A stretch of DNA of 64,000 bases, taken from assembly GCF_000280055.1 (NCBI RefSeq), contig NZ_ALAB01000002.1:248001-312000 (forward strand), written 5' to 3'. Within the stretch, counting starts at the first letter, position 1; each line of letters begins with the position of its first letter. The notes under the pieces are model-generated. The model saw only the letters and a program-made list of their open reading frames with translations. It did not search any database and was not told the DNA's origin. This document shows positions 9,606 through 20,894 of this stretch, one piece after another. Source of the DNA: Alishewanella aestuarii B11. GTDB taxonomy: Bacteria > Pseudomonadota > Gammaproteobacteria > Enterobacterales > Alteromonadaceae. The position numbers were made by a program, and so were the translations under genes.

Positions 9606-10681
9606 TGTGGTTAGCAGAGTATTTAACACAGTATATCAGCGCCTTTAATGTGATCAGTTATCTGACATTCCGGGCGATTTTGGGCGTATTAACCGCCTTG
9701 TTACTCAGCCTGTACCTTGGGCCCAAGCTGATCGCCGCCTTGCAGCGGATGCAGATTGGGCAGGTAGTACGCAATGACGGTCCGGAGAGCCATTTCTCGA
9801 AGAAAGGCACCCCGACGATGGGCGGACTGTTGATCCTGGGTTCAATTCTGATTTCTACCTTGTTATGGGCCAACCTGAGCAATAAATACATCTGGGTGGT
9901 GCTGTTTGTGCTGGTCAGCTTTGGCACCATCGGCTTTATTGATGATTACCGCAAAGTGATCCGCAAGGATCCCAAGGGTCTGATCGCGCGCTGGAAGTAC
10001 TTCTGGCAATCGGTATTTGCGCTGTTAACCGCGTTTTTCCTTTATGCCACGGCTGAGCGGCCGGCAGAAACTGCGCTGCTATTGCCTTTTTTCAAAGAGG
10101 TGATGCCACAGCTGGGCTTACTGTTTATTGCGTTGGCCTATTTTGTGATTGTCGGCACCAGTAATGCCGTCAATCTGACCGACGGTCTGGATGGTCTGGC
10201 CATAGTGCCGACTATTATGGTCGCCGGCGCCTTTGCCATTATTGCCTATGCCAGCGGTAACGTGAACTTTGCCAACTATCTGAATATTCCTTTCCTACCT
10301 TATGCCGGGGAGCTGGTCGTGTTCTGCGCCGCCCTTATTGGTGCAGGTTTAGGTTTCCTTTGGTTTAACACCTACCCGGCGCTGGTGTTTATGGGCGATG
10401 TCGGTTCCCTAGCGCTGGGTGCGGTGCTTGGCGTGATTGCCATTCTGGTACGGCAAGAAATCGTGCTGTTTATTATGGGCGGGATCTTTGTGATGGAAAC
10501 CCTGTCGGTGATCCTGCAAGTGGGCTCCTACAAACTGCGCAAACAGCGGATTTTCCGGATGGCGCCAATCCATCACCATTACGAATTAAAGGGCTGGCCG
10601 GAGCCACGGGTGATCGTGCGCTTCTGGATCCTGTCGATCATCTTTGTGCTGGTAGGGTTAGCCACCCTGAAACTGAGATAA
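9599..10681 (+). CDS. mraY: Phospho-MurNAc-pentapeptide transferase MraY
   Basis: MraY (360 residues, exactly the E. coli length from this ATG; an upstream in-frame start at 9578 would lie inside murF) makes lipid I on the inner membrane. It has about ten membrane segments. The catalytic cytoplasmic motifs are [28 protein letters not shown] and the MAPIHHHYE loop, all intact. Confidence 0.97.
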   Translation: MLVWLAEYLTQYISAFNVISYLTFRAILGVLTALLLSLYLGPKLIAALQRMQIGQVVRNDGPESHFSKKGTPTMGGLLILGSILISTLLWANLSNKYIWVVLFVLVSFGTIGFIDDYRKVIRKDPKGLIARWKYFWQSVFALLTAFFLYATAERPAETALLLPFFKEVMPQLGLLFIALAYFVIVGTSNAVNLTDGLDGLAIVPTIMVAGAFAIIAYASGNVNFANYLNIPFLPYAGELVVFCAALIGAGLGFLWFNTYPALVFMGDVGSLALGAVLGVIAILVRQEIVLFIMGGIFVMETLSVILQVGSYKLRKQRIFRMAPIHHHYELKGWPEPRVIVRFWILSIIFVLVGLATLKLR

Positions 10682-10687
10682 GAAGTT

Positions 10688-12019
10688 ATGCCAGATTTGT
10701 TGACTGCTAAACGTATCGCTGTCGTCGGGCTGGGCCAATCAGGTCTGGCCACGGTGCGTTTTTTGCTGTCAAAAGGTCTGAAGCCGGTGTTAATGGATAC
10801 CCGTAAGCAACCGGCCGGGCTGGAACAGATCGCACCGGAAAAGGTAGATGGTATCTATTTAGGTGAGCTAGATGCCAACCGTCTGGCACAGATGGAGCTG
10901 ATTATTGTCAGCCCCGGCTTATCAGTTAAGCATCCGGCGCTGCGTTTTGCCCGCCTGCAGGGTGCGACAGTGCTGGGGGATGTCGAACTCTTTGCCCGTT
11001 TCAACACTAAACCTGTGGTGGCAATAACAGGTTCTAATGGCAAATCTACCGTCACCCGCCTGACCGAAGCGATGTTACAGCAAAGTGGTATCAAAGCGCT
11101 GGCCGCTGGCAATATCGGTTTGCCGGTATTGGATGCGCTGGCGGAGCCAAGCGCAGAGGTCTATGTGCTGGAATTATCCAGCTTTCAGCTGGAAACAACC
11201 GACAGTTTACAGCTCGTTGCCGCGGCTAACCTGAATGTCAGTGCCGACCACCTCGACCGCTATAACGATTTGGCCGATTACGCTGCCGCCAAGCAACGTA
11301 TTTATCAGCACAGCGCGTTGGCGGTTTACAACGCGGAAGATAACCTGACGCTGCCGGCAACCTCCGGGCCACGGCTTGGTTTGAGCTTACAGGATACCGG
11401 CAGTGGCTATGGTATAGTGCAGCATCAGCAGCAGGAGTATCTGCTGGTCGCCGGGGCGCCATTGTTGCCGGTATCTGAGCTGAGTTTATTTGGCAAACAT
11501 AACCAGTTTAATGCGCTGGCTGCTGCAGCCTTAGCTTTAGCGGCAGGTGCCAGCCGCGAGGCGATTGCCACCACATTAAAAACCTTCCGTGGCCTGGCGC
11601 ATCGTTGTGAGCTGGTGCTGGAGCGAAACGGCGTACGCTGGGTCAACGATTCCAAGGGCACCAATATCGGCGCAACCCTGGCTGCGTTGGCCGGACTGCG
11701 TAGCAGTGTCAAAGGCAAGCTGATCCTGATTGCCGGCGGTGATGCCAAGGGCGCTGATCTGACTGAATTGCAACCGGCGCTGCAGCGCGATGTGCAGCAA
11801 CTGATTACGCTGGGGCAGGATGGTCCGGCGCTTGCGGCACTGTTACCTGACAGCATTCAGGTAAAAACGCTGCAGCAGGCGGTAAAAACAGCGGCCAGTC
11901 TGACGAAACCCGGTGATATGGTGTTGTTGTCGCCGGCCTGCGCCAGCCTGGATATGTTTAAAAGTTATGCCGATCGCGGTGAGCAGTTCGCGGCTGCAGT
12001 CCGGGAGTTAAAGCCATGA
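10688..12019 (+). CDS. murD: UDP-MurNAc-L-Ala:D-Glu ligase MurD
   Basis: MurD (443 residues) adds D-glutamate to UDP-MurNAc-L-Ala. It has an N-terminal UDP-binding Rossmann segment (VVGLGQSGLA), the ATP loop AITGSNGKST (about residue 113) and the C-terminal domain with NDSKGTN and LLSPACASLDMF. It consumes D-Glu, the amino acid that the clusters at 1-2 kb and 48.9-55.3 kb appear to salvage or degrade. It overlaps ftsW by 4 bp. Confidence 0.97.
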   Translation: MPDLLTAKRIAVVGLGQSGLATVRFLLSKGLKPVLMDTRKQPAGLEQIAPEKVDGIYLGELDANRLAQMELIIVSPGLSVKHPALRFARLQGATVLGDVELFARFNTKPVVAITGSNGKSTVTRLTEAMLQQSGIKALAAGNIGLPVLDALAEPSAEVYVLELSSFQLETTDSLQLVAAANLNVSADHLDRYNDLADYAAAKQRIYQHSALAVYNAEDNLTLPATSGPRLGLSLQDTGSGYGIVQHQQQEYLLVAGAPLLPVSELSLFGKHNQFNALAAAALALAAGASREAIATTLKTFRGLAHRCELVLERNGVRWVNDSKGTNIGATLAALAGLRSSVKGKLILIAGGDAKGADLTELQPALQRDVQQLITLGQDGPALAALLPDSIQVKTLQQAVKTAASLTKPGDMVLLSPACASLDMFKSYADRGEQFAAAVRELKP

Positions 12020-13215
12020 AAGCCTTAACCCTGCCAGCACGTTTTAACCCCTTGCCACGTTTGGATGCCTGGTGGCAAGCCCGAGACGAGGGCACCTTTG
12101 ACAATGTGTTCCTGACCGCATTGCTGCTGGTGCTGGCCTTTGGTCTGGTGATGGTGACCAGTGCCTCGATCCCGGTAGCAGAGCGGCTCTATGGCAATCC
12201 GCTGCACTTTACCATCCGGCATTTAATTTATATGGTGATGGGTTTTACCGCAGCCTATGTCGTGACCCGTTTACCGGTCAGTTTCTGGCACACTTACAAT
12301 ATGCAGCTGTTATTTGCTGCCCTGGCCTTACTGGTTGCGGTATTGATTTTTGGTAAAAACGTCAATGGTTCTACCCGTTGGCTGGCGTTAGGCCCGATTA
12401 ATATTCAGGGTGCTGAGCCGGCGAAGTTATTCTTTTTCTCCTACCTGGCCAGCTATCTGGTGCGCCGGCATGAAGAAGTACGGGAAAACCTGATGGGTTT
12501 TTTAAAGCCACTGCTTATGCTGTTTGTCGTGGCGGTGTTACTGCTGATGCAGCCTGACTTAGGAACCGTTATCGTGATGTTTGCGACGGCGGTAGTGCTG
12601 TTGTTTTTGGCCGGTGCCAAGCTCTGGCAGTTTATTGCACTGATCCTCACCGGTCTGGCGGCGATCGCGGTGTTGATATTTTACAGCGAGTATCGCTGGC
12701 GTCGGGTGACGGCCTTCCTCGATCCCTGGGCCGATCCTTTTGGCAGCGGCTATCAGTTAACCCAGTCGTTAATGGCCTTTGGCCGTGGCGGCTGGTCTGG
12801 TCAGGGGCTGGGTAACAGTATTCAGAAGCTGGAATACCTGCCGGAAGCCCATACCGACTTTATTATTTCGGTGATTGCCGAAGAAACCGGTTTCTTCGGT
12901 GTGGCGTTGCTCCTCAGCCTGTTGTTCCTGATGGTATTCCGCGCTTTATTGATGGGCAGCCGGGCGCTACAAAAAGGCATGAGTTTCCATGGTTTTCTGG
13001 CCTACGCCCTGGCGATCTGGATTGGCTTTCAAACGGCGGTCAATGCCGGTATGGCCAGTGGTTTGCTACCAACCAAAGGTATGACCTTGCCCTTTGTCAG
13101 CTATGGTGGCAGTAGCCTGATTATTATGCTGATGGCTGCAGCCTTGCTGCTGCGGATTGATTTTGAAGTCAGATTACAGGGTAAACAAGCAGTGAGTGGA
13201 GGTAAGCATGACTAA
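12016..13215 (+). CDS. ftsW: Septal peptidoglycan glycosyltransferase FtsW
   Basis: FtsW (399 residues) is a SEDS-family lipid II polymerase that works with FtsI at the septum. About ten membrane helices are evident. The SEDS hallmarks are present: GSTRWLALGPINIQGAEPAK in the first half and the C-terminal GLLPTKGMTLPFVSYGGSS. The 3' end overlaps murG by 8 bp. Confidence 0.96.
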   Translation: MKALTLPARFNPLPRLDAWWQARDEGTFDNVFLTALLLVLAFGLVMVTSASIPVAERLYGNPLHFTIRHLIYMVMGFTAAYVVTRLPVSFWHTYNMQLLFAALALLVAVLIFGKNVNGSTRWLALGPINIQGAEPAKLFFFSYLASYLVRRHEEVRENLMGFLKPLLMLFVVAVLLLMQPDLGTVIVMFATAVVLLFLAGAKLWQFIALILTGLAAIAVLIFYSEYRWRRVTAFLDPWADPFGSGYQLTQSLMAFGRGGWSGQGLGNSIQKLEYLPEAHTDFIISVIAEETGFFGVALLLSLLFLMVFRALLMGSRALQKGMSFHGFLAYALAIWIGFQTAVNAGMASGLLPTKGMTLPFVSYGGSSLIIMLMAAALLLRIDFEVRLQGKQAVSGGKHD

Positions 13216-14293
13216 ACCTCTGGCACTGATTATGGCCGGTGGTACCGGTGGCCATATTTTCCCGGCGCTGGCGGTGGCCAGAGCGCTGCAGGCCGATGGT
13301 TGGGACATCGCCTGGCTCGGTACTGCAGATCGGATGGAAGCACGGCTGGTGCCGGAATTCGGTTTACCCTTTTACCCGATTGAGGTGGCTGGGTTACGCG
13401 GTAAAGGTTGGCGCAGTAAGTTGCTGGCACCCTGGATGCTGGTCAAAGCACTGCTGCAGGCCAAACGCCTGGTTAAACAATTGCAACCGACACTGGTATT
13501 GGGCTTTGGTGGTTATGCCAGTGGTCCTGGTGGTCTGGCGGCACGCTTAAGCGGCATCCCCTTGTTGATCCACGAGCAGAATGCGGTACCGGGCAGCACT
13601 AATAAACTGTTGGCACAGCTCGCCGTTAAGGTGCTGGTAGCCTTTCCGCAGGCCTTTGCCGAGTCGGTGAAACAGCAGCTGGTTGGCAATCCGGTACGCA
13701 ATGAAGTGATTAATTGCCGTCTTGGCCGGCAACAGAATCCCGAGCTGCGGGTACTGGTGGTCGGAGGCAGCCTCGGCGCCAAAGCGCTGAATGAACAATT
13801 ACCAGCGCAACTGGCGCAGCTGGCTAGGCAGGGGCAAGTTGCGGTCTGGCACCAGACAGGTGAAGCCATGCGCGATACGGTCGATGCCGCTTACCAACCA
13901 CTACGTCAGCTTGGCATGACGGTTGAAGTTGAGGCCTTTATCAAAGATATGGCCGCTGCCTATCGCTGGGCCGATGTGGTGATTTGCCGCGCTGGTGCAC
14001 TGACGGTAAGTGAAGTGGCCGCCGCCGGCATTGCCGCCATCTTTGTGCCGCTGCCCACCGCCATTGACGATCATCAGACCGCCAATGCGCGTAGTCTGAC
14101 CAGTGTCGATGCTGCCTGGCTAGTACCGCAAAATCAGCTGACACAGCCGGGTATAGTGCCATTACTGGCCGGCGCTTTAACAGATAAAACCGAGCTGCAG
14201 CGCCGGGCAGATAAAGCCCGGGCTTTTGCGCTCGATAATGCAGCGGCAGAGGTGGTGACCTTATGCCGGCAAGTAACAGGACAAGTAGTATGA
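13208..14293 (+). CDS. murG: Lipid II synthase MurG
   Basis: MurG (361 residues) transfers GlcNAc to lipid I at the inner face of the membrane. The [12 protein letters not shown] loop is at the N-terminus, a second glycine-rich loop ([13 protein letters not shown]) near the middle, and the UDP-GlcNAc site [15 protein letters not shown] in the second half. The ATG at 13208 is chosen over an in-frame GTG 12 nt upstream because GGAGGT at 13198-13203 is well spaced to it. Confidence 0.97.
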   Translation: MTKPLALIMAGGTGGHIFPALAVARALQADGWDIAWLGTADRMEARLVPEFGLPFYPIEVAGLRGKGWRSKLLAPWMLVKALLQAKRLVKQLQPTLVLGFGGYASGPGGLAARLSGIPLLIHEQNAVPGSTNKLLAQLAVKVLVAFPQAFAESVKQQLVGNPVRNEVINCRLGRQQNPELRVLVVGGSLGAKALNEQLPAQLAQLARQGQVAVWHQTGEAMRDTVDAAYQPLRQLGMTVEVEAFIKDMAAAYRWADVVICRAGALTVSEVAAAGIAAIFVPLPTAIDDHQTANARSLTSVDAAWLVPQNQLTQPGIVPLLAGALTDKTELQRRADKARAFALDNAAAEVVTLCRQVTGQVV

Positions 14294-15744
14294 TTACGAC
14301 ACTGCAACAGAAAAAACAGGCCATGCGCCGGGTCGAACGGATCCATTTTGTTGGCATCGGTGGCGCCGGTATGGGCGGTATTGCCGAGGTGCTGCTAAAC
14401 GAAGGCTATAAAGTCAGCGGCTCTGATATCGCACCAGGTGCAGTAACCGAGCGTTTAATCAGCCTGGGGGCTGAGATAGTGTTTGGTCATGCCGCCAGTC
14501 ATGTCCAGGGCGCCAGTGTGGTGGTGGTTTCCAGCGCCATCAAACAGGAAAACCCGGAGGTGGCTGCGGCGCGCGAACAGCGGATCCCGGTGGTGCGCCG
14601 GGCAGAAATGTTAGGTGAATTGATGCGCTTTCGCCATGGCATCGCCATCGCCGGCACGCACGGTAAAACCACGACCACCAGTTTAATGGCGTCTGTTTTT
14701 GCTGAAGCCGGTGCCGATCCGACCTTTGTGATTGGTGGCTTGTTAAATTCTGCCGGCTCTAACGCCCGGCTTGGCGCCGGGCGCTATCTGATTGCCGAAG
14801 CCGACGAAAGTGATGCCTCCTTTTTACATTTACAGCCGATGGCGACGGTAATTACTAATATCGAAGCCGACCATATGGATACCTATCAGGGTGACTTTGA
14901 GAAGCTAAAAGCCACTTACCTGGAGTTTTTGCATAATCTGCCGTTTTACGGCTTAGCGGTTGTCTGCCTGGATGATGCGGTGCTACGCGGCCTGATCCCG
15001 CAAATTGGTCGTACTGTGCTGACCTATGGCTTTAGCGAAGATGCGGATTACCGGATCAGTGAATTTAGCCAGCAAGGTACCCGCAGCCAATTTGTGATCA
15101 CCGATCCGGCCGGCAATCAGCGTGAGATCAGTCTGAATTTACCGGGCCGGCATAATGCACTCAATGCCACAGCGGTATTTGCGCTGGCGCAGGATGAGGG
15201 CATTGCAGAGCAGGCAATTCTGGCGGCATTAAGTAAATTCGAAGGCATAGGCCGGCGTTTTCAACAATACGGCGAATTTGATACCGGCCGTGGTAAGGTG
15301 CTGCTGTTAGATGATTATGGTCATCACCCGACCGAAGTGGCCGCTACTGTTGCTGCTGTGCGCAGTGCCTGGCCCCAGCGCCGTCTGGTAATGTGTTATC
15401 AGCCACACCGCTATACCCGCACCCGTGATCTCTATGATGACTTTGCCCGGGTTCTGTCAGAAGTGGATACGTTGTTGCTGCTGGAAGTGTATGCTGCCGG
15501 TGAAGCACCGATAGCTGGCGCTGACAGTCGCAGCCTGGCGCGCTCTATTCGCGCCCGTGGCCAACTGGAGCCGATCTATGTTGCACAACCGGCAGATTTG
15601 GCAGCCAGTCTGGCAGAAGTATTACAGGATGGTGATGTGGTGCTGACACAAGGTGCCGGCAATATTGGTAGCCTGGTGAAACAGCTGGCTGCCATGCAAC
15701 TCGATATTGAACAGTTAAAAGCAACCAAAGGAGCTGCGCAATGA
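14290..15744 (+). CDS. murC: UDP-MurNAc:L-Ala ligase MurC
   Basis: MurC (484 residues) adds the first amino acid to UDP-MurNAc. It has [17 protein letters not shown] at the N-terminus, the ATP site [12 protein letters not shown], and [10 protein letters not shown] in the C-terminal half. The ATG at 14290 overlaps the murG stop as ATGA and has AGGA upstream; an in-frame start at 14263 lies inside murG and is less likely. It overlaps ddl by 4 bp. Confidence 0.96.
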   Translation: MITTLQQKKQAMRRVERIHFVGIGGAGMGGIAEVLLNEGYKVSGSDIAPGAVTERLISLGAEIVFGHAASHVQGASVVVVSSAIKQENPEVAAAREQRIPVVRRAEMLGELMRFRHGIAIAGTHGKTTTTSLMASVFAEAGADPTFVIGGLLNSAGSNARLGAGRYLIAEADESDASFLHLQPMATVITNIEADHMDTYQGDFEKLKATYLEFLHNLPFYGLAVVCLDDAVLRGLIPQIGRTVLTYGFSEDADYRISEFSQQGTRSQFVITDPAGNQREISLNLPGRHNALNATAVFALAQDEGIAEQAILAALSKFEGIGRRFQQYGEFDTGRGKVLLLDDYGHHPTEVAATVAAVRSAWPQRRLVMCYQPHRYTRTRDLYDDFARVLSEVDTLLLLEVYAAGEAPIAGADSRSLARSIRARGQLEPIYVAQPADLAASLAEVLQDGDVVLTQGAGNIGSLVKQLAAMQLDIEQLKATKGAAQ

Positions 15745-16652
15745 GCCAGAATGCAAAAGTTGCCGTGATGTTTGGTGGCCGCTCGGCAGAGCGCGAGGTG
15801 TCGCTGCGCTCCGGTAAGGCAGTATTAGCGGCGTTGCAGGATGCCGGTATCAATGCCTTTGCTTTTGATCCGAAGGAACAACCACTGGCCAGCCTGAGCG
15901 CCGATAAAGTCTTTATCGTGCTACATGGTCGTGGTGGTGAAGATGGCACCATGCAAGGTGCTTTACAGCAACTGGGATTACCCTATACCGGCAGCGGCGT
16001 GCTGGGCTCAGCGCTGGCGATGGATAAAATTCGCTGTAAATGGCTGTTTCAGGCGCAGGGCTTACCAACAGCACCTTTCTTAGTAGTGCGTCCGGGCGAT
16101 ACCGATTATGCCGCCATGTTGCAACAGCTCGGCGGTAAGGTGATGGTTAAACCTGCTAATGAAGGCTCCAGCATTGGCATGAGTGCGGCCAGCAATGCGG
16201 CGGAGCTGGCAACGGCTATCGCCACCGCCCATCAATATGATCAGGAAGTGCTGGTTGAGCGTTGGATTGACGGCCGGGAATTTACCATTGCCATTTTAAA
16301 TGACCAGGTATTACCGATAGTTGAAATGCGCACGCCGCGCGCGTTTTATGATTACGAAGCCAAATATCAGGCCAATAGTACCGAGTATCTGTGTCCGGCG
16401 CCATTGACGGCGGAGCTTACCGCGGCAATGCAGCAAAGCGCGCTGGCCGCTTTTAAAGCGGTAGGTGCCAGTGGCTGGGGTAGGGTTGATCTGATGCTGG
16501 ATCAGAGCGGACAGCACTATTTACTGGAAGTGAACACTGTACCGGGAATGACTGAGAAATCGCTGGTACCTATGGCGGCCAAGGCGGCCGGTTATAGCTT
16601 CCAGCAATTAGTACTGGCGATTTTACAACAAGCTGACAGCGCCCGGAGCTAA
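15741..16652 (+). CDS. ddlB: D-alanine-D-alanine ligase
   Basis: This ATP-grasp ligase (303 residues) makes D-Ala-D-Ala for MurF. Visible landmarks are [11 protein letters not shown] at the N-terminus, [25 protein letters not shown] and the metal-binding [14 protein letters not shown] near the C-terminus. Its place between murC and ftsQ matches the DdlB paralogue of other gammaproteobacteria. Confidence 0.96.
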   Translation: MSQNAKVAVMFGGRSAEREVSLRSGKAVLAALQDAGINAFAFDPKEQPLASLSADKVFIVLHGRGGEDGTMQGALQQLGLPYTGSGVLGSALAMDKIRCKWLFQAQGLPTAPFLVVRPGDTDYAAMLQQLGGKVMVKPANEGSSIGMSAASNAAELATAIATAHQYDQEVLVERWIDGREFTIAILNDQVLPIVEMRTPRAFYDYEAKYQANSTEYLCPAPLTAELTAAMQQSALAAFKAVGASGWGRVDLMLDQSGQHYLLEVNTVPGMTEKSLVPMAAKAAGYSFQQLVLAILQQADSARS

Positions 16653-16655
16653 TGG

Positions 16656-17408
16656 ATGAAAGCTGAGCAGACGCAGATCACACCACGCAGCCGCACCGAG
16701 TTTGTGCTGGGCCTGGTGTTCTTTGTCTGTTCGATATTGTTTTTACTGTATCTGATTGCCGAGGTGCGCAACTGGGTACGGGATCAACAAAGTGCGCCGA
16801 TTTCGCAGGTACGGTTGTATGGCAAGTTTCAGCAGTTGGATGTCAACAGCCTGCAGCAGCGCTTGCATCAGGAATATGTGGGTAATTTTTTTCGGGTGGA
16901 CGTGGATCAGGTGCAGCAGTTCCTGCAACAGCAACCATGGGTGTATCAGAGTGCCGTGCGCAAACTTTGGCCTGATACGCTGGTGGTGGTGGTAACGGAA
17001 CAGCAGCCGGTAGCAATTTGGAATGGTGAGCAGTTACTGAACGAGAAAGGGCAGGTGTTTGCTGCCCCAATACAACAACTGAACCAACCCTTGCCCTGGC
17101 TGTACGGTCCGGATGGGACCGAGCAGGATGCCCTGAACATGTTCGGCCGCATGCAGCAGTTAATGGCGCTGCATCAGTTTGATGTGCAAAAAGTGTATTT
17201 AACCGAACGCTTTGCCTGGCGGCTGGAACTGGCCGATGGCCTGAGTTTGCAGCTGGGCCGCGAAGATACGCTGAAGCGGTTACAACGCTTTATTGAGTTG
17301 TACCCGACGATGCAACAGCACCAGGCCGGGATGGCTGAGGTGGATTTACGTTATGACACGGGTATTGCCGTGCGCTATGCAGTAACAGACACTAAGAGAA
17401 AAACATGA
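16656..17408 (+). CDS. ftsQ: Cell division protein FtsQ
   Basis: FtsQ (250 residues) is a bitopic division protein. It has a short cytoplasmic tail, one membrane helix (about residues 17-38), a POTRA domain (roughly 45-115, starting at the ISQVRLYGKFQ stretch) and a beta domain. It links FtsK to FtsL-FtsB at the septum. The ATG lies 3 nt after the ddl stop, and the end overlaps ftsA as ATGA. Confidence 0.94.
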   Translation: MKAEQTQITPRSRTEFVLGLVFFVCSILFLLYLIAEVRNWVRDQQSAPISQVRLYGKFQQLDVNSLQQRLHQEYVGNFFRVDVDQVQQFLQQQPWVYQSAVRKLWPDTLVVVVTEQQPVAIWNGEQLLNEKGQVFAAPIQQLNQPLPWLYGPDGTEQDALNMFGRMQQLMALHQFDVQKVYLTERFAWRLELADGLSLQLGREDTLKRLQRFIELYPTMQQHQAGMAEVDLRYDTGIAVRYAVTDTKRKT

Positions 17409-18640
17409 CAAAGTCAGCAGAACGGGATTTGATTGTTGGTCTGGATATCGGCACCGCCCAGATAAAGGCGGTAGTGGGTGAGATCACCGCCGACAACCAG
17501 TTAAGCATCGTCGGCGTCGGCACTCATGCCTCGCGGGGTATGGATAAAGGTGGCGTCAACGATCTGAACCTGGTGGTGCAGGCGGTGCAACGCGCCATTA
17601 ACGAGGCCGAACTGATGGCCGATTGCCAGGTCTCCTCGGTGTATCTGGGGATCACCGGTAAGCATATCCGCTGCCAGAACGAAAGCGGGATGGTACCGAT
17701 CAATGATACCGAGGTCACGGCCGATGATGTGGCCAGCGTGATCCATGCTGCCAAGTCGGTACCGATCTCTGCCGAGCGCCGGATGCTGCATGTGTTACCG
17801 CAAGAGTTTTCGGTTGATATGCAGGAAGGTATTAAAAGCCCGGTTGGCATGTCGGGTGTACGGATGGAGGCCCGTGCCCATATCATCACCTGCGCCAATG
17901 ATATGGCGAAGAATATTGAAAAGTGTGTCGAGCGTTGCGGCTTACAGGTTGATCAACTGATTTTCAGCGCCCTGGCGTCCAGTTATGCGGTACTGACTGA
18001 TGATGAGAAAGAGCTCGGCGTCTGCGTGGTTGACATCGGTGGCGGTACCATTGATATCGCCATCTTCACCAATGGTGCTCTGCGGCATACCGCAGTGATC
18101 CCGGTGGCCGGTAATCAGGTGACCAGCGATATTGCCAAGATTTTCCGCACACCAATCAGCCATGCTGAAGACATTAAGGTGCAGTATGCCTGTGCCCTGC
18201 GCAGTATGGTGGGGAAAGAAGAAAGTATCGAAGTACCCAGTGTCGGTGGCCGCCCAGCTCGTTCTATGTCGCGTCATACGCTGGCAGAAGTGGTAGAGCC
18301 GCGTTACCAGGAATTGTTTGAACTGGTGTTGGAAGAAATCCGCTCCAGTGGTTTGGAAGAGCAAATTGCTGCCGGTTTGGTGCTAACCGGTGGTACCGCC
18401 AAGATGGAAGGTGCGGTCGAGTTTGCAGAAGATATTTTCCAGATGCCGGTACGACTCGGTTATCCGATGCATGTTACCGGACTACGGGATTATGTCAGTG
18501 ATCCGGCTTATGCCAGCGTCATTGGCTTATTACTTTATGGCAAAGATGTGCGCAGCCAGCAAAAAGCTGCCGGTCAGAGCCGGGAATCTGTTAGCGGCTG
18601 GCTGAAAAAGATCAGCAGCTGGTTTAATGGTCAATTTTAA
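17405..18640 (+). CDS. ftsA: Cell division protein FtsA
   Basis: FtsA (411 residues) is the actin-like protein that tethers FtsZ to the membrane. The nucleotide-binding motifs are VGLDIGTAQIKAVV at the N-terminus, VVDIGGGTIDIAIF near residue 205 and LTGGTAKMEGA near residue 325. The C-terminal end (WLKKISSWFNGQF) is the amphipathic membrane-targeting helix. It overlaps ftsQ by 4 bp. Confidence 0.97.
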   Translation: MTKSAERDLIVGLDIGTAQIKAVVGEITADNQLSIVGVGTHASRGMDKGGVNDLNLVVQAVQRAINEAELMADCQVSSVYLGITGKHIRCQNESGMVPINDTEVTADDVASVIHAAKSVPISAERRMLHVLPQEFSVDMQEGIKSPVGMSGVRMEARAHIITCANDMAKNIEKCVERCGLQVDQLIFSALASSYAVLTDDEKELGVCVVDIGGGTIDIAIFTNGALRHTAVIPVAGNQVTSDIAKIFRTPISHAEDIKVQYACALRSMVGKEESIEVPSVGGRPARSMSRHTLAEVVEPRYQELFELVLEEIRSSGLEEQIAAGLVLTGGTAKMEGAVEFAEDIFQMPVRLGYPMHVTGLRDYVSDPAYASVIGLLLYGKDVRSQQKAAGQSRESVSGWLKKISSWFNGQF

Positions 18641-18668
18641 GTAAGCGTAAAAAAACGGAGAGAGAGCT

Positions 18669-19835
18669 ATGTTTGAGTTAATGGAAAACCACAGCGAAGA
18701 AGCTGTCATTAAAGTAGTAGGGGTTGGCGGTGGCGGCGGTAACGCCGTGGAATATATGGTCGCCAGTAATATCGAAGGGGTAGAGTTTATTGCTGCCAAT
18801 ACCGATGCCCAGGCGCTGCGTAATTCCTCAGCCAATGTCACCCTGCAGTTAGGCGCGGGTGTGACAAAAGGTCTGGGTGCCGGCGCCAATCCGGAGATCG
18901 GGCGTCGTTCTGCTGAGGAAGATCGGGAAACCATCAAGAAAACCCTGCAGGGCGCAGATATGGTATTTATCGCTGCTGGCATGGGCGGTGGTACTGGTAC
19001 CGGGGCGGCACCTATCGTTGCCGAAGTGGCGAAAGAACTGGGGATCCTGACGGTTGCCGTAGTGACCAAGCCATTCCCGTTCGAAGGTAAAAAGCGCAGT
19101 GCCTTTGCCGACGAAGGGATCAGCGAACTAAGCCAACATGTCGATTCATTGATCACCATCCCGAACGACAAGTTATTAAAAGTACTAGGCAAGGGCACGA
19201 GCTTGCTGGATGCGTTTAAAGCTGCGAACAACGTATTATTGGGCGCAGTACAGGGTATTGCCGAGTTAATTACCCGGCCGGGTCTGATCAACGTGGACTT
19301 TGCCGACGTACGTACAGTAATGTCGGAAATGGGCACTGCGATGATGGGTACTGGCCGTGCTACTGGCCCGGACCGTGCCGAAGAAGCCGCCGAGCAAGCC
19401 ATTTCCAGCCCGCTGCTGGAAGATATTGATTTGTCTGGCGCTAAGGGCATTCTGGTTAACATCACTGCGGGTCTGGATATCAGTATCGAAGAGTTTGAAA
19501 CGGTCGGTAACGCCGTAAAAGCCTTCGCGTCTGAAAATGCGACTGTGGTTGTCGGTGCCGTAATTGATCCGGAAATGCGTGATGAGCTGCGGGTTACTGT
19601 AGTTGCAACTGGTATTGGTGCTGATCGCAAGCCGGATATCAGCCTGGTGCCAACTCACCGCCCTGAGCCGGTGAACCACGGTTATGTACAACATGGTAAT
19701 ACCATGCGGCAAAGTGCACCGCAGCCAGCAGTGCAACGCGAAGAAATGTTACAGCCTAAGGTACAACCGGAAGTGAAAGGCGGCGGTATCGATATTTTTG
19801 ATATCCCGGCGTTCTTGCGTAAACAAGCGGACTAA
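18669..19835 (+). CDS. ftsZ: Cell division GTPase FtsZ
   Basis: FtsZ (388 residues) is the tubulin-like GTPase of the Z ring. The signature GGGTGTGAAP is at about residue 105, and the extreme C-terminus (DIFDIPAFLRKQAD) is the conserved peptide that binds FtsA, ZipA and ZapD; zapD is also in this window. A strong purine-rich ribosome site (ACGGAGAGAGAG) lies in the 28-nt gap after ftsA. It is the last gene of the dcw cluster. Confidence 0.98.
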   Translation: MFELMENHSEEAVIKVVGVGGGGGNAVEYMVASNIEGVEFIAANTDAQALRNSSANVTLQLGAGVTKGLGAGANPEIGRRSAEEDRETIKKTLQGADMVFIAAGMGGGTGTGAAPIVAEVAKELGILTVAVVTKPFPFEGKKRSAFADEGISELSQHVDSLITIPNDKLLKVLGKGTSLLDAFKAANNVLLGAVQGIAELITRPGLINVDFADVRTVMSEMGTAMMGTGRATGPDRAEEAAEQAISSPLLEDIDLSGAKGILVNITAGLDISIEEFETVGNAVKAFASENATVVVGAVIDPEMRDELRVTVVATGIGADRKPDISLVPTHRPEPVNHGYVQHGNTMRQSAPQPAVQREEMLQPKVQPEVKGGGIDIFDIPAFLRKQAD

Positions 19836-19904
19836 GGTCCGCGTTGTTGCGCGGTAGACAGGCGTCAGGCAGCAGATGCAGTTCATCCGCTGTTCAGTCA
19901 CTAT

Positions 19905-19933
19905 TTGGCATAGTGTCTTGCATGTGTTATGCT
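19905..19933 (+). promoter_or_regulatory. Probable lpxC promoter
   Basis: TTGGCA (19905-19910) and TATGCT (19928-19933) are separated by 17 bp, and TG at 19925-19926 gives an extended -10. It lies in the 141-bp gap between ftsZ and lpxC, about 45 bp before the lpxC ATG. Confidence 0.55.
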
Positions 19934-19976
19934 GCGCGCCCATTTTGTTTGCTTAGATAATGAGCAGGATAAAATT

Positions 19977-20888
19977 ATGATTAAACAACGTACCATCAGC
20001 CAAATCGTCAGCACCGTCGGTGTTGGATTACACAAAGGTGAAAAGGTTACGCTTACTCTCCGGCCTGCGCCTGATAACACGGGAATTATTTTCCGTCGTG
20101 TTGATCTGGACCCGGTAGTTGACTTTAAAATCACCCCCTCTCTGGTGGGTGATACGGTCATGTGTACCTGTTTAATCAATGAGCAGGGCGTGCGCCTGTC
20201 TACTACAGAACATTTAATGGCCGCTATCGCTGGACTTGGCATCGACAATCTGGTGATTGATGTTGATGCCCCGGAAATTCCGATTATGGACGGTAGCGCC
20301 AATCCTTTTGTTTACCTGTTGCTGGAAGCTGGCATCAGCGAACAGCGGCTGGCGAAAAAGTTTATCCGCATCAAGCGGCCGGTTCGGGTTGAAGATGGCG
20401 ATAAATGGGCCGAGTTTAAGCCTTACAATGGCTTTAAGCTGGACTTTGCCATCAGTTTTAACCATCCGGTGATCTCTGAAACCACACAGCATCTGGTGAT
20501 GGATTTCTCAGCTGCCGCCTTTATTAAAGAAATCAGCCGTGCCCGTACTTTCGGTTTCCTGCATGAAGTTGAGTATCTGCGGGCGAATAATCTGGCGCTG
20601 GGCGGTAGTATGGATAATGCGGTGGTACTGGATGAGTACCGTGTATTAAATCAGGATGGCTTGCGCTACGAAGACGAATTTATCAAGCACAAGATCCTGG
20701 ATGCCATTGGTGACCTTTACATGGCTGGCTACAGTATTCTGGGTGAGTTCAAATCCTTTAAGACCGGGCATGCGCTAAACAACCAGCTGTTGGCTGCGGT
20801 ACTGGCTAATCAGGAAAACTGGGAATTTGCCACCTTTGACGATAAAGCCGAGCTGCCAATCTCCTATCTGGCGCCGCAACTGGCCTAA
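19977..20888 (+). CDS. lpxC: UDP-3-O-acyl-GlcNAc deacetylase LpxC
   Basis: LpxC (303 residues) carries out the committed, zinc-dependent step of lipid A synthesis. The zinc ligands are the His in TTEHLMAA (about His78) and the His and Asp in [11 protein letters not shown] (about residues 237-241). The ATG at 19977, giving MIKQRTI, has AGGAT upstream and matches the family N-terminus; an in-frame ATG at 19929 would add 16 unrelated residues. Confidence 0.97.
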   Translation: MIKQRTISQIVSTVGVGLHKGEKVTLTLRPAPDNTGIIFRRVDLDPVVDFKITPSLVGDTVMCTCLINEQGVRLSTTEHLMAAIAGLGIDNLVIDVDAPEIPIMDGSANPFVYLLLEAGISEQRLAKKFIRIKRPVRVEDGDKWAEFKPYNGFKLDFAISFNHPVISETTQHLVMDFSAAAFIKEISRARTFGFLHEVEYLRANNLALGGSMDNAVVLDEYRVLNQDGLRYEDEFIKHKILDAIGDLYMAGYSILGEFKSFKTGHALNNQLLAAVLANQENWEFATFDDKAELPISYLAPQLA

Positions 20889-20894
20889 ATCACC

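Noticed and set aside
18530..19630. Long minus-strand frame (366 codons) opposite ftsZ
   Set aside because: Low-complexity antisense translation of a GC-rich conserved gene with no family resemblance and no ribosome site.
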